The notes: a model not told the origin generated them from the letters alone. Positions 44,999-55,883 are shown, numbered from the stretch's first letter. The stretch is 64,000 nt of DNA from Pectobacterium punjabense (GCF_012427845.1 NZ_CP038498.1:868001-932000), one strand, 5' to 3'. Translations and numbers: made by a program.

Positions 44999-45580
44999 AT
45001 GTCGTCTCCTATTGATATCGTCGAAAAGAAGCTGCTATCCGATAACTGGTATATTCTGAATAAATATACATTTGATTTAAAAAGAAATAATGGCGGTGTG
45101 GTTCGCCAGGTCCGTGAGGTTTACGACCGGGGGGATGGGGCGACGATTCTGTTGTACAACCGTGAGAAAGGCACGGTAATTCTGACACGACAATTCCGTA
45201 TTCCCACCTTCGTTAACGGCAACGAAAGCGGCATGCTGTTGGAAACTTGCGCGGGTTTGCTCGACGATCATTCGCCCGAAGAGTGCATTCGTAACGAGGC
45301 GATAGAAGAAACGGGCTATGCGATCGGCAATGTTGAGAAACTGTTCTATGCCTATATGTCGCCGGGCAGCGTGACGGAGCGCGTGTACTTTTTCGCTGCC
45401 GAATACGATGAATCGCTGCGGGATAATGCGGGCGGTGGCGTGGAAGATGAAGATATTGAGGTACTGGAACTGCCGTTCAGCGAAGCCGTCGCGATGATGA
45501 ACGATGGCCGGATTAAAGACGGCAAGACCATCATGCTGCTACAGCACGCGATCATTCGCGGCTGGTTTGCCAAGGCATAG
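44999..45580 (+). CDS. nudK: GDP-mannose pyrophosphatase NudK
   Basis: A 193-residue Nudix hydrolase collinear with E. coli NudK (191). The Nudix box is [22 protein letters not shown] around residues 87-110 and the family tail [23 protein letters not shown] is conserved. It cleaves GDP-mannose to GMP and mannose-1-phosphate. Divergent from the tautomerase gene. Confidence 0.94.
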   Translation: MSSPIDIVEKKLLSDNWYILNKYTFDLKRNNGGVVRQVREVYDRGDGATILLYNREKGTVILTRQFRIPTFVNGNESGMLLETCAGLLDDHSPEECIRNEAIEETGYAIGNVEKLFYAYMSPGSVTERVYFFAAEYDESLRDNAGGGVEDEDIEVLELPFSEAVAMMNDGRIKDGKTIMLLQHAIIRGWFAKA

Positions 45581-45972
45581 GCATGTTTTGCGGCACACGG
45601 GTATCCCCATGTGCCGCTTGATTTTCTGTGGTAACGCTTTCATTTTTGCGTAATTCCACGGTGAAGGGGTGATTATGGTTAATATGAGCTGAATAATCTT
45701 TTTATTTGTTTTTGTATTGTTGTTTTTTGCTTTATTTTCAATTGATTGTGGTTTTTGTTGTTTTTATTTTAATCAAGATTATCGACTGGCATGGGATTTA
45801 TGGGAGGAAATTTTTCCTAAATTTTTTGTATTTAGATCGAATATTTAGTCATTTTTCTCCCTGTTGTGTGACCCGTATCACCGGATGAAAGAATGTAAGC
45901 GGTGTAACTCGTTGCTTCATTATGCAGTAACTCATATCCTCTCTTTACAAAAAGTAAAGAAGGACTGCTCTG
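45581..45972. other. AT-rich promoter region of the galactan operon
   Basis: About 390 bases with no convincing gene; a 60-residue frame at 45706 is low-complexity and ignored. It contains a CRP site (45867-45882) and an inverted repeat CTTTAC-AAAAA-GTAAAG (45943-45959) just before the ribosome binding site AGAAGGA, which may be an operator or leader hairpin. Confidence 0.6.
45867..45882. promoter_or_regulatory. CRP site before the galactan operon
   Basis: TGTGA-CCCGTA-TCACC matches TGTGA-N6-TCACA at nine of ten positions, about 91 bases before the start of the binding-protein gene. Confidence 0.75.
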
Positions 45973-47238
45973 ATGAAGATCAAGAATAAAGTACCTGCCC
46001 TATTTGCAGTTTCATTCCTCACGCTGAGTTTATCGAGTCAAAGCCTGGCTGCTGAAGTCAGCGTGTGGGCCTGGGACCCTAACTTCAATGTCGCGGCAAT
46101 GCATGAGGCATCGTCGGTATATAAAAAGTCCGATCCAAGTTTTAGTCTGAAGGTGATCGACTCAGGCAAAGAAGATATTGAGCAGAAATTAAATACCATG
46201 CTGGCTTCTGGGGTTAAAAACGCGCTTCCTGATATTGTACTTATTGAAGATTATAATGCTCAGAAATATCTTCAGGCTTATCCTGACTCGTTTATCCCAT
46301 TACAAGATTCTATCGATTATAGTAAATTTGCACCTTATAAAACTAAAGTGATGACGGTAGGGAATAAGGTATACGGTGTTCCTTTTGATTCTGGCGTGGC
46401 CGGAATGTTCTATCGACTCGATTATCTGGAAGCTGCCGGCTATAAAGAAAGTGATATGGTGAATATCACTTGGGATAAATATATTGAGATCGGCAAGCAG
46501 GTAAAAGCGAAAACCGGTGTTGATATGCTGACCTACGATATGAACGATGTGGTTCTTCCTCATATTATGATGCAGTCCGGTGGAGAATGGTTCTTTGATA
46601 ATCAAGGGCAGCTCAATCTCACTAAAAACAATGCACTGAAAGAAACATTGAAAACAATTAAAGCAATTAATGACGCCAAAATAGCACGTCCTATTTCTGG
46701 TTGGTCTAGTTTTGTGGGGAGTTTTAATGCCGGGAAATCAGCGAGTGTGGTTTCTGGGGTATGGGTGATTGGTTCAATTAAAAGTGCTGAAGATCAGAAA
46801 GGGAAATGGCGTGTTGCGCCTATTCCACGGTTGAACCTCGACAACGCGGTACATGCCTCCAATCAGGGGGGCTCGAGCTGGTATGTCTTAAAGGGTGGGA
46901 AGAATACTAAACAGGCGATTGAATTTTTGCAGAAAACCTTCGCGGCGGATAGCAGTATGTATCAAACCCTTTTGGTCGATCGTGGTGCGCTCGCAACCTT
47001 CCTTCCTGCCACTTCCGGCCCTGCTTACGCAGTAAACGATCCGTTCTTTGGTGGGCAACCCGTGTTCGCTGATTTTTCTAAATGGGTGACTGAAATCCCA
47101 CAAGTTTCCTACGGCATGTATACCCAGGAAGTTGATAACGCAATTGCCGCGGAAATACCTGCATTACTAAAAGGTGATTCTGTTGATAACGTTTTAAAAC
47201 GTGCCGAAACGACATTAAAAAACCAGATTATGCAGTAG
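45973..47238 (+). CDS. ABC transporter sugar-binding protein of the galactan cluster
   Basis: A 421-residue extracellular solute-binding protein family 1 member. Signal peptide MKIKNKVPALFAVSFLTLSLSSQSLAAEV. Conserved LPDIVLIEDYNAQKYLQAYPDSFIPL and VPFDSGVAGMFYRLDYLEAAGY. It is the first gene of a binding protein, two permeases and ATPase set followed by a secreted endogalactanase, so galacto-oligosaccharides are the likely ligand (Dickeya GanE or Bacillus GanS role). An imperfect hairpin follows its stop and may raise its mRNA level relative to the permeases. Confidence 0.88.
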   Translation: MKIKNKVPALFAVSFLTLSLSSQSLAAEVSVWAWDPNFNVAAMHEASSVYKKSDPSFSLKVIDSGKEDIEQKLNTMLASGVKNALPDIVLIEDYNAQKYLQAYPDSFIPLQDSIDYSKFAPYKTKVMTVGNKVYGVPFDSGVAGMFYRLDYLEAAGYKESDMVNITWDKYIEIGKQVKAKTGVDMLTYDMNDVVLPHIMMQSGGEWFFDNQGQLNLTKNNALKETLKTIKAINDAKIARPISGWSSFVGSFNAGKSASVVSGVWVIGSIKSAEDQKGKWRVAPIPRLNLDNAVHASNQGGSSWYVLKGGKNTKQAIEFLQKTFAADSSMYQTLLVDRGALATFLPATSGPAYAVNDPFFGGQPVFADFSKWVTEIPQVSYGMYTQEVDNAIAAEIPALLKGDSVDNVLKRAETTLKNQIMQ

Positions 47239-47301
47239 CGAGTGTGAGCTTGGGGGTGGTAAGCCCTCAAGCATTTCTCTCCAGAAATCGATGGTGTAAT
47301 A

Positions 47302-48183
47302 ATGATGTATAAACCTAAAATGAATAGGCTTTATAACATCAACGGCTGGTTTTTTGTTGCTACCGCCGTTGGGTTAATTGCCTTAATGACGATATACCCT
47401 ATATTCAAGTCACTTTGGCTATCGTTTCAGTCTGGCCGTGGTGTAGTGACACAATTTGTTGGCCTGGGAAATATCTTTCGTTTATTCAATGATCCTATGT
47501 TCAAAACGGCACTTTGGAATACGTTAGTTTTTTTGGTCATCCAAGTTCCGATTATGATTTTATTATCATTAGCTATTTCTTCTTGTTTAAATTCGTCTCA
47601 GCTGAAATATCGACAGTGGTTTAGAATCGCGATCTTTTTACCTTGTGTAACATCATTGGTTGCCTACTCAATTCTTTTTAAGAGTATGTTTGAACTGGAT
47701 GGCGTGATTAACTCATTTTTATTGTTTATTCATGTCATTGACGATCCGATTCCGTGGCTATCCGATCCCTTCTGGGCGAAAGTGACTATCATTATTGCCA
47801 TTACATGGCGTTGGACGGGATATAACATGATATTTTATCTTTCCGCTATGCAGAATATTGATAAGTCGATTTATGAGGCCGCCCGGGTTGATGGTGTTAG
47901 CCCCATTAAGCAATTTTTCTTCATTACGATACCTTTACTGAAACCGGTTATTCTTTTTACCAGTGTGACATCAACTATTGGTACATTACAGTTGTTTGAT
48001 GAAGCGATGAATATCACGAATGGTGGTCCGGCAAATGCGACGCTGACGTTATCGCTGTATATCTATAACCTGTCATTCAAATTTGTGCCTAACTTTGGCT
48101 ATGCTGCAACGGTTTCATACGTCATTGTTGTTTTTTCAGCAGTGCTGGCACTGATTCAGTTTAAAGCTGCGCGGAAGGGATGA
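47302..48183 (+). CDS. ABC sugar permease (MalF type)
   Basis: 293 residues with six membrane segments and the EAA loop YEAARVDGVSPIKQFFFITIPLLKP. A start at 47305 (second ATG) is possible. It pairs with the next permease (one base gap) to form the membrane channel of the galacto-oligosaccharide importer. Confidence 0.9.
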   Translation: MMYKPKMNRLYNINGWFFVATAVGLIALMTIYPIFKSLWLSFQSGRGVVTQFVGLGNIFRLFNDPMFKTALWNTLVFLVIQVPIMILLSLAISSCLNSSQLKYRQWFRIAIFLPCVTSLVAYSILFKSMFELDGVINSFLLFIHVIDDPIPWLSDPFWAKVTIIIAITWRWTGYNMIFYLSAMQNIDKSIYEAARVDGVSPIKQFFFITIPLLKPVILFTSVTSTIGTLQLFDEAMNITNGGPANATLTLSLYIYNLSFKFVPNFGYAATVSYVIVVFSAVLALIQFKAARKG

Positions 48184-48184
48184 T

Positions 48185-48997
48185 ATGAGAAAAAGTAAAG
48201 TTAACAGTATACTCATGCATATTTTTCTCGTGTTGATGAGCATTTTTTCGCTTTTCCCTTTCTATTGGATGGTGGTATCGAGTACCAATAGCACCAGTCA
48301 AATTAACATGGGGAAATTCACGTTTGGCGATCAATTGCTGGTCAACTTTACCAATCTGACGAGCCAGGTGGATCTGGGGCTGGTATTCTGGAACACATCA
48401 AAAATTGCGTTGATTAGTACGGTATCAACACTTGTCGTGTGCTCTATCGCAGGCTATGCGTTTGAAATTTATGCCAGTAAGAATCGTGAGCGTGTCTATG
48501 TGGCGCTATTAACGACGATGATGATTCCGTTTGCGGCATTAATGATTCCGCTCTTCACCATGTTTGGTCAGGCTGGGTTACTCGATACGCATTTTGCCGT
48601 GATCATGCCGACCGTGGCCGGGGCATTTATTATTTTCTACTTTAGACAGTGTACTAAAACATTTCCGAGAGAACTGATCGATGCGGCGCGTGTGGAAAGC
48701 GTTGCTGAGTGGAAAATTTTCTTGTATGTCTACGTGCCGATTATGCGTGCCAGTTATTCTGCTGCTTTTATTATTGTGTTCATGACGTCATGGAATGCCT
48801 TTCTCTGGCCGCTTATTGTCCTTCAATCTAACGAATTAAAAACGATTAATCTGGTGCTATCGAGTTTTGCTTCCGCTTATTCTCCAGATTTCGGACTTAT
48901 TATGGTTGGAACAGTGATTTCTACACTTCCCAGTTTACTTATCTTCTTTGCCATGCAGAAGCAATTTATCGCCAGCATGACGGGAGCGGTAAAGTAA
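48185..48997 (+). CDS. ABC sugar permease (MalG type)
   Basis: 270 residues, six membrane segments, EAA loop LIDAARVESVAEWKIFLYVYVPIMRASY near residue 160 and the C-terminal MQKQFIASMTGAVK typical of MalG-like permeases. It is translated right after the MalF-type gene. Confidence 0.9.
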   Translation: MRKSKVNSILMHIFLVLMSIFSLFPFYWMVVSSTNSTSQINMGKFTFGDQLLVNFTNLTSQVDLGLVFWNTSKIALISTVSTLVVCSIAGYAFEIYASKNRERVYVALLTTMMIPFAALMIPLFTMFGQAGLLDTHFAVIMPTVAGAFIIFYFRQCTKTFPRELIDAARVESVAEWKIFLYVYVPIMRASYSAAFIIVFMTSWNAFLWPLIVLQSNELKTINLVLSSFASAYSPDFGLIMVGTVISTLPSLLIFFAMQKQFIASMTGAVK

Positions 48998-49033
48998 TTC
49001 GCTCTCAATGGCAAATTAACGTTTGAGGTTCAC

Positions 49034-50119
49034 ATGGCTGATATTTTACTAAAAAATATAGTGAAACGTTACGATAAGACGGAAACGATCCATCGTATCA
49101 ATCTTGAAATTAATTCTGGTGAGTTTGTGGTATTCGTTGGCCCATCGGGATGTGGTAAGTCGACGTTGCTGAGAATGATCGCTGGACTGGAAGAGATCAC
49201 GGAGGGTGAAATTCATATTGATAACCGTCTGGTTAACCATTTTGATCCCGCGGAGCGAGGAATTGCGATGGTTTTCCAATCCTATGCGCTGTATCCACAT
49301 ATGACAGTGGCTGAAAATATGGGATTTGGGTTAAGAATGAATGGGCACCCTAAAGCCGAAGTCGAAAAAATGGTGCGAAAGGCGGCGATGACGCTTCAGC
49401 TCGAAGCCTTGTTAGATCGTACACCGAAGCAACTGTCTGGCGGCCAGCGTCAGCGCGTTGCGATCGGGCGGGCCATTGTACGCGATCCTAAAGTGTTCTT
49501 ATTCGATGAGCCGTTATCAAACCTTGATGCCGAATTACGCGTGGAAATGCGTTTGCAGATTGCCCGGCTTCATCAGGAAATGCGTAACACGATGGTATAT
49601 GTGACGCATGATCAAGTGGAAGCGATGACGTTGGCGGATAAAATCGTGGTGCTGAACAAAGGATATATTGAGCAGGTTGGCACACCGATGGAGCTATACC
49701 ATAAGCCAGAGAATATTTTTGTCGCTGGTTTTATCGGTTCACCGAATATGAATTTTCTACCCGGTGAAGTGATACAGATTGAAGGGAATTGCGTGAGTAT
49801 TTTGATCAATAAACTCAATACGCTTTCCGTTAATCTTGCTAACCACGGATTGCGTGTCGATCAGAAAATCACCGTGGGTATTCGCCCTGAGCATCTGAGT
49901 ATTGACCCGAATGGTGGTGATGTCAGCTTGTCTATCAATAATGAGGTCACTGAAAGGTTGGGTAATGCTACGTATATTTTTGGTGCTTACTCTGGTGTGA
50001 ATCATTTTAAGGTGCATTTATCGGGTGACAACAGTATTGCGCCTTATTCAACGATCCCGCTTACCTGTCGTAGTGAAAATCTGCATTTTTTTGATGAGAG
50101 CGGAAAGCGAATTAATTAA
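49034..50119 (+). CDS. ABC transporter ATPase (MsmX/UgpC type)
   Basis: 361 residues with Walker [11 protein letters not shown]-loop, signature [36 protein letters not shown] and a C-terminal TOBE regulatory domain. It powers the importer encoded just upstream. Confidence 0.93.
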   Translation: MADILLKNIVKRYDKTETIHRINLEINSGEFVVFVGPSGCGKSTLLRMIAGLEEITEGEIHIDNRLVNHFDPAERGIAMVFQSYALYPHMTVAENMGFGLRMNGHPKAEVEKMVRKAAMTLQLEALLDRTPKQLSGGQRQRVAIGRAIVRDPKVFLFDEPLSNLDAELRVEMRLQIARLHQEMRNTMVYVTHDQVEAMTLADKIVVLNKGYIEQVGTPMELYHKPENIFVAGFIGSPNMNFLPGEVIQIEGNCVSILINKLNTLSVNLANHGLRVDQKITVGIRPEHLSIDPNGGDVSLSINNEVTERLGNATYIFGAYSGVNHFKVHLSGDNSIAPYSTIPLTCRSENLHFFDESGKRIN

Positions 50120-50207
50120 TTAAATAATAGATGCCTGTAATGGTGAGGTTAACTTCATCGAAAACGTAATATTGAATTCGTGGGAAAAGATCAGGGAATT
50201 AACTAAG

Positions 50208-50240
50208 CAGCCAATGATATTAACATTGGCTGTTTGGTTT
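50208..50240 (+). terminator. Terminator between the transporter and the galactanase gene
   Basis: CAGCCAATG-ATATTAA-CATTGGCTG forms a 9-bp stem followed by TTTGGTTT. It lies about 90 bases after the ATPase gene, so the galactanase may need its own promoter or partial read-through. Confidence 0.7.
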
Positions 50241-50343
50241 GTTATGTGAAATTTATTTTTTATAAATATCGAACGCTATTTTTTCTGTACCGGATGTTTA
50301 TGTAATCAATACCATTTAAGAGTGTTATCTCAAGGAGAAATGA

Positions 50344-51867
50344 ATGAAAAAGAATAATTATTCAGGAATGATCCCTGTATTGTTAATGCTATTTATAGGG
50401 TTCATGGCGACCAATCTGGCTAAAGCGGCACAGCCGTTTGCTTATGGTGCAGATATTGGTTGGGTAAAGCAATTGGAAGATCGAGGGGTTACCTGGCGTG
50501 ACGATGCTGGAACTCAGCGTGATGTCTTACAGATATTGCGCGATCACGGCATAAACGCCGTGCGGTTGCGTATTTTTGTTAATCCCGATCCCAGCGCGTT
50601 ATGGCATAAAGATAATACGACCTGGACGATGCTTGGCTATACGGATAAAACCCGCGTGGTGGATGCCGCGCAGCGTGCCAAAGCGATGGGAATGCGCGTC
50701 ATGGTCGATTTTCATTACAGCGATGTTTTCGCAGATCCTGGTCATCAAATCAAACCAGCCGCGTGGAAGAACTACAATCTGAGCCAATTAACGACGGCCG
50801 TTTATAATCACACTCATGAGGTGATGGCTGCGTTGATATCCGCGGGCGTGACGCCTGAATGGGTGCAGGTCGGCAACGAAATGAATCCAGGAATTTTATT
50901 ACCGGAAGGCAGCACCAGTCGGTTTGCCAATTTAACTCAGCTACTGAATGCGGGCTATGATGCGGTTAAATCAGTCAGCCCTTCCTCTAAGGTGATCAGC
51001 CATTTGGCGCATGGAGATAATAATTCCAACTCTCGCTGGTTTTTTGACAATTTCCTCACCACGCACGGTGGGAAAACCGATGTGATTGGTTTTTCATTCT
51101 ACCCCTATTGGGAGGGGAAAAATTATTGGGAGCTTACTGGCGCTCTGGCGAGCAATCTCAATGATATGGCGAGCCGGTATGGTAAAGAAGTCATGGTCGT
51201 TGAAGTCGGCGGTTTGGAAACTAACCCGACAGATAGTTACTGGACGATTAAGGATACGATTAATCTTGTTAAAGCGGTGCCGGGAAATAAAGGGATTGGG
51301 GTTTTTTATTGGGAACCTGCGGGGAATGCCAGCGTGTTGCCGGATGGCTACGCATTAGGGGCGACGACGCGCGTTTCAAACAATGTATTGCAATTTACCC
51401 GAGCACTGGACGCGTTTGCCGAATCACAAATCAATTTCATCAACGGAACCCGTTATAAGATCGCTAATCGACATAGTGGTAAATCGCTTAATGTTGTGAG
51501 CGGTTCGCGTGAAGATGGCGCATGGGTTGAACAATACAGTGACGGCAACTGGGACAGCCAGCGTTTTTATTTTAATGCGATTGGCAATGGTTATTTCAAT
51601 CTGGTGAATGTGAATAGCGGAAAGTACATTGATGTTAATTTCAGTGCCAATGAGGATGGTGCGCAAATTCTCCAAATGTATAACACCGGCCATTTTAGCC
51701 AGCAATGGCTGATTTTAGATGCTGGCGATGGCTATTATAAAATCATGAATAGGAACAGTGGGAAGCTTTTGGATGTTAACAGCCGTTCAACAGAGAACGG
51801 TGCATCCGGTATTCAATGGCATGATAACGGGGGATGGAATCAGCTGTGGAAAATTACCGCTAATTGA
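50344..51867 (+). CDS. Secreted arabinogalactan endo-beta-1,4-galactanase, GH53, with C-terminal ricin-type CBM13 domain
   Basis: 507 residues. Signal peptide MKKNNYSGMIPVLLMLFIGFMATNLAKAA. GH53 barrel from about 30 to 360 with the acid/base Glu in EWVQVGNEMNPG and the nucleophile Glu in EVMVVEVGGLETNP. Residues 370-507 form a beta-trefoil with three repeats ending SQRFYF, SQQWLILD and NQLWKITAN (RICIN type). It cuts pectin side-chain galactan outside the cell and feeds the adjacent ABC importer. Ribosome binding site CAAGGAG. Ordinary enterobacterial galactanases lack the lectin module. Confidence 0.93.
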   Translation: MKKNNYSGMIPVLLMLFIGFMATNLAKAAQPFAYGADIGWVKQLEDRGVTWRDDAGTQRDVLQILRDHGINAVRLRIFVNPDPSALWHKDNTTWTMLGYTDKTRVVDAAQRAKAMGMRVMVDFHYSDVFADPGHQIKPAAWKNYNLSQLTTAVYNHTHEVMAALISAGVTPEWVQVGNEMNPGILLPEGSTSRFANLTQLLNAGYDAVKSVSPSSKVISHLAHGDNNSNSRWFFDNFLTTHGGKTDVIGFSFYPYWEGKNYWELTGALASNLNDMASRYGKEVMVVEVGGLETNPTDSYWTIKDTINLVKAVPGNKGIGVFYWEPAGNASVLPDGYALGATTRVSNNVLQFTRALDAFAESQINFINGTRYKIANRHSGKSLNVVSGSREDGAWVEQYSDGNWDSQRFYFNAIGNGYFNLVNVNSGKYIDVNFSANEDGAQILQMYNTGHFSQQWLILDAGDGYYKIMNRNSGKLLDVNSRSTENGASGIQWHDNGGWNQLWKITAN

Positions 51868-51928
51868 TGCTCTCTGGCCACGTAGCTTATTCATAAAGGT
51901 AATAAATAGAAGCATAATACGGGTACGG

Positions 51929-52960
51929 TTACATCGGGTTGAGTGTGAAGCTTTCGCGCCAAACCATCTCATAACCAATCTGTACGTGTTTTTTATAATA
52001 GCGTCCTGCCACCAACTCTAAAAACAGATCGACGGCGGCTTCGCCCATTTCAGTGGGGTAGAGCCGCATTGTGGTCAAACTGGGATTGAGATGCTGTGCT
52101 GTGGGGATGTCATTCATCCCAATCACTTTTATTTGCTTAGGAATGGCAATACCTTTCTCTTGAATCGCCCGGTACACGCCAATAGCGATAATGTCTGTCG
52201 CCGCAAACACGACATCAGGCCACTCTTTTTGTTGCAGCAACTCATTCATCGCCTGATAGCCGGACTCAATACAGAATAACTGACTGACCTTGCATCGCGA
52301 TTCGTGGTAGATACCATATTTTTGGGTTATCTCTTGGAATACATGCAGTCGGCTCTCATTGTTCCCTATAAAGGCGGGGCGTTGGGCACCGCTATTAACA
52401 ATATAATGTAAGACTTCGCGTGCAGCTGCTTCCCGATCAAAAAGCACGGCATCGCATTGTTTATCGAGAGGAGCAGAATCTATAAAAATTAAATTCTTAT
52501 TTAATGAATAGATTAAGGCGATATCGTTATCGCTAAAGTGACCTACGCAAATGATCGCCTGCGCTTGCGCTAAAGTCTGACTATTGGATGATAAATTTGT
52601 GGTGAATAGGTTGCGCAACGAAATATTAAAATGGTGGCAGCGGTTTTCAATACCAATACGCATTGCGGTGAAATAAGGGTCATTAAGTTCTTCTGAGGGG
52701 GTAAGAAAGTGGACGACGGCGAGATTTAATACGTTGTCATTATCCATTTTGAAATGAGATCGAACCACAAGCGAGTTCTCTAACCTTTTTTTCTGCTGTT
52801 TACGTTGTGTGGGCGATAAATATGCCAACTCATAGGCAATTTTCTTGATGAGTTGACGCTTTTCTTTGGTTACGGACAAGGTGGGATCGTTATTAAGCAC
52901 GCGAGAAACGGTTGATGCTGCTACTCCAGCTTTTTGAGCGATATCTGCAATTGTTGCCAC
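51929..52960 (-). CDS. LacI-family regulator of the galactan cluster
   Basis: 343 residues: HTH MATIADIAQKAGVAASTVSRVLNNDPTLSV, then an EbgR-like periplasmic-binding effector domain (VVHFLTPSEELNDPYFTAMRIGIENRC; DVVFAATDIIAIGVYRAIQEKGIAIPKQIKVIGMNDI). It is convergent to the galactanase gene and is the likely repressor of the operon, comparable to GanR of Dickeya. Confidence 0.9.
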   Translation of the reverse strand: MATIADIAQKAGVAASTVSRVLNNDPTLSVTKEKRQLIKKIAYELAYLSPTQRKQQKKRLENSLVVRSHFKMDNDNVLNLAVVHFLTPSEELNDPYFTAMRIGIENRCHHFNISLRNLFTTNLSSNSQTLAQAQAIICVGHFSDNDIALIYSLNKNLIFIDSAPLDKQCDAVLFDREAAAREVLHYIVNSGAQRPAFIGNNESRLHVFQEITQKYGIYHESRCKVSQLFCIESGYQAMNELLQQKEWPDVVFAATDIIAIGVYRAIQEKGIAIPKQIKVIGMNDIPTAQHLNPSLTTMRLYPTEMGEAAVDLFLELVAGRYYKKHVQIGYEMVWRESFTLNPM

Positions 52961-53581
52961 AAAAAATTTTCCATAATTTTTCTATAAGGCTGATATTAAC
53001 GAATAGCTTATCGATTTAACATGCTCAGCAACCCAAAACGCGATGAAATCTTCAGTAGTCACTTCTGCCTGTATGGTATGGCTGTCGTTGAACTCAAAGC
53101 GTAAGCGGATGGCGCAACGTGTCGTGTTGCGCCGCAAGATCAGCATGCGTCGCCGGAGTTATGCAATGTACTCAGGTGAATTAATCTATGTGGATCACAA
53201 ACAGTATCGCCGTTTGCGATCCTTTTTGGCGGGATATCGCAGTTTTACTTCAGGGGATACGCGTCAACCGCGCCTGCACCGCGCGATTTTTCGCTGTAGC
53301 TCATCTGGTTTCTGAACGAAAAACCGTCAAGTAAAATAACTATATTAACCAACATTCCCCCGCAGTTTTTGCCATCCTCGGTAGTTTCGCCATTGGCAAA
53401 CACATACCCTAAATAATTCGAGTTGCAGGAAGGCGGCAACCGCGCGAATCCTCAGGAGCTTACACTGGTAAGTGACTGAGGTGAGTAAGGGAAGCCAACG
53501 TACATGCAGCTTGAAGTATGACGGGTATATACTGGGTACTCTTTACCCTACAGACACAACAAAACCGAAAAGGTACATAAA
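52961..53581. other. Intergenic region before maeB
   Basis: About 620 bases. The first part is the promoter of the LacI gene. A 90-residue frame at 53043-53315 (Arg-rich, with a GGCGCAAC/GTTGCGCC hairpin at 53111-53133) has no ribosome binding site and I do not call it a gene. An ERIC element fills 53406-53526, and AAGG before GTACATAAAATG provides the maeB ribosome binding site. Confidence 0.55.
53406..53526. repeat. ERIC element
   Basis: About 121 bases with the diagnostic core CAGGAGCTTACACTGGTAAGTGACTGAGGTGAG flanked by CCCTAAATAATTCGAGTTGCA and CATGCAGCTTGAAGTATGAC. It is in opposite orientation to, and shorter than, the copy at 25871-26055. It lies in the maeB leader region and would be transcribed if the promoter is upstream. 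Confidence 0.9.
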
Positions 53582-55861
53582 ATGGATGAACAGCTAAAGC
53601 AAAGCGCCCTTGATTTCCACCAGTATCCGATCCCCGGCAAAATTCAGGTTTCCCCGACTAAACCGCTGGCGACGCAGCGCGATCTGGCACTGGCATATTC
53701 TCCCGGTGTGGCGGCACCCTGTCTGGAAATTGCGGCAGATCCGCTGGCTGCCTACAAATATACCGCACGCGGTAATCTGGTCGCGGTGATCTCTAACGGG
53801 ACGGCCGTGCTGGGCCTCGGCAATATCGGCGCGCTGGCCGGCAAACCGGTGATGGAAGGCAAAGGCGTTCTGTTTAAAAAATTCTCCGGCATTGATGTTT
53901 TCGATATCGAAGTCGACGAGTTAGACCCAGACAAGCTGATCGATGTGATTGCTGCGCTGGAGCCGACGTTCGGCGGTATCAATCTGGAAGACATCAAAGC
54001 ACCGGAGTGCTTCTACATTGAGAAGAAACTGCGCGAGCGCATGAAAATTCCCGTTTTCCACGACGATCAGCACGGCACGGCAATCATCTGTACCGCCGCC
54101 GTTCTGAATGGCTTGCGCGTAGTAGAAAAGGAAATTTCCGATGTACGTTTGGTGGTGTCCGGTGCGGGCGCGGCGTCTATCGCCTGTCTGAACCTGCTGG
54201 TGGCGCTGGGTCTTCAGAAGCACAACATTGTGGTATGTGATTCGCGCGGTGTGATTTTCCACGGTCGTGACGAAAATATGGAAGAAACCAAGGCCGCTTA
54301 CGCGATTGAAGATAATGGCGCACGCAAGCTGGCTGATGTGATCCCTGACGCGGATATCTTCCTTGGCTGTTCCGGCCCTGGCGTACTGACGCCAGATATG
54401 GTGAAAACCATGGCACCACGTCCGCTGATCATGGCGCTGGCAAACCCAGAACCGGAGATTCTGCCGCCGCTGGCGAAAGAAGTGCGCCCGGATGCGATAA
54501 TCTGTACCGGTCGTTCAGATTACCCGAATCAGGTGAACAACGTGCTGTGCTTCCCGTTCATCTTCCGCGGCGCATTGGATGTTGGCGCAACCACCATTAA
54601 TGAAGAGATGAAGCTGGCCTGCGTACACGCGATTGCCGATCTGGCGCTGGCGGAGCAGAGTGAAGTGGTGGCCTCCGCCTATGGCGATCAGGAGCTGTCA
54701 TTCGGCCCGGATTATCTGATTCCGAAACCGTTCGATCCGCGTCTGATCATCAAGATTGCACCGGCAGTGGCGAAAGCGGCAATGGATTCTGGCGTAGCCA
54801 CGCGCCCGATCGCAGATTTCGATGCCTATATCGAAAAACTGACCCAGTTCGTCTACAAAACCAACCTGTTCATGAAGCCGATCTTCGCACAGGCGCGTCA
54901 GCAGCCGAAACGGGTCGTATTCGCCGAAGGTGAAGATGCTCGCGTGCTGCACGCTACGCAGGAATTGGTCACGCTGGGGCTGGCGTTCCCGATTTTGATT
55001 GGTCGTCCGAGCGTGATTGAAATGCGTCTGCAAAAACTGGGGCTGCAACTGACCATCGGTAAAGATTTCGAAGTGGTCAATAACGAATCCGATCCGCGCT
55101 TCAAAGCTTACTGGAGCGAGTATTTCGAACTCATGAAACGTCGTGGCGTGTCGCAGGAAAAAGCGCAGCGTGCGGTGATCGGCAACCCGACGCTGATTGG
55201 GTCGATCATGGTTCACCGTGGCGAGGCCGATGCGCTGATTTGTGGCACGATCGGCACGTATGAAGAGCACTTCGATGTCGTCGAGAAAGTGTTCGGCTAT
55301 CGTGAAGGCGTACATGCGGCAGGGGCGATGAACGCGCTGATGCTGCCGAGCGGCAATACCTTTATCGCCGATACCTACGTCAACGCAGATCCTACGCCGG
55401 AACAGCTGGCGGAAATCACGCTGATGGCGGCAGAAAGCGTACGTCGTTTCGGTATTGAACCAAAAGTCGCGCTGTTGTCGCACTCTAGCTTCGGCACCTC
55501 GGATTCTCCGACGGCGCAGAAGATGCGGGCAACGCTGGCGCTGGTCAACAAGCTGGCACCGGAGCTGGAGATTGACGGCGAGATGCACGGTGACGCCGCG
55601 TTGGTGGAAGCGATCCGCCGCGAGCAGATGCCGGACAGCCCGCTGAAAGGTTCGGCTAACATCCTGATCATGCCTAACATGGAATCTGCGCGTATCAGCT
55701 ATAACCTACTGCGCGTATCGTCTTCAGAAGGCGTGACGGTAGGGCCGGTACTGATGGGGATCTCGAAGCCGGTACACATCCTGACGCCAATTGCCTCGGT
55801 ACGTCGGATCGTGAACATGGTGGCGCTGGCCGTGGTGGAAGCGCAAACTCAACCGCTGTAA
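53582..55861 (+). CDS. maeB: NADP-dependent malic enzyme MaeB with phosphotransacetylase-like domain
   Basis: 759 residues, same length as E. coli MaeB. N-terminal malic enzyme (residues 1-430: [56 protein letters not shown]) fused to a C-terminal phosphate acetyltransferase-like domain ([10 protein letters not shown]...[23 protein letters not shown]) that is regulatory rather than catalytic. It decarboxylates malate to pyruvate with NADPH. Confidence 0.97.
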   Translation: MDEQLKQSALDFHQYPIPGKIQVSPTKPLATQRDLALAYSPGVAAPCLEIAADPLAAYKYTARGNLVAVISNGTAVLGLGNIGALAGKPVMEGKGVLFKKFSGIDVFDIEVDELDPDKLIDVIAALEPTFGGINLEDIKAPECFYIEKKLRERMKIPVFHDDQHGTAIICTAAVLNGLRVVEKEISDVRLVVSGAGAASIACLNLLVALGLQKHNIVVCDSRGVIFHGRDENMEETKAAYAIEDNGARKLADVIPDADIFLGCSGPGVLTPDMVKTMAPRPLIMALANPEPEILPPLAKEVRPDAIICTGRSDYPNQVNNVLCFPFIFRGALDVGATTINEEMKLACVHAIADLALAEQSEVVASAYGDQELSFGPDYLIPKPFDPRLIIKIAPAVAKAAMDSGVATRPIADFDAYIEKLTQFVYKTNLFMKPIFAQARQQPKRVVFAEGEDARVLHATQELVTLGLAFPILIGRPSVIEMRLQKLGLQLTIGKDFEVVNNESDPRFKAYWSEYFELMKRRGVSQEKAQRAVIGNPTLIGSIMVHRGEADALICGTIGTYEEHFDVVEKVFGYREGVHAAGAMNALMLPSGNTFIADTYVNADPTPEQLAEITLMAAESVRRFGIEPKVALLSHSSFGTSDSPTAQKMRATLALVNKLAPELEIDGEMHGDAALVEAIRREQMPDSPLKGSANILIMPNMESARISYNLLRVSSSEGVTVGPVLMGISKPVHILTPIASVRRIVNMVALAVVEAQTQPL

Positions 55862-55883
55862 ATTATTTCCAGTAATACAGACA

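Noticed and set aside
53043..53315. Arg-rich 90-residue frame before maeB
   Set aside because: No RBS; the hairpin at 53111-53133 and the composition look non-coding. A very small gene cannot be excluded.
54698..55588. 296-residue minus-strand frame within maeB
   Set aside because: Antisense shadow of a strongly conserved gene with biased codon use.
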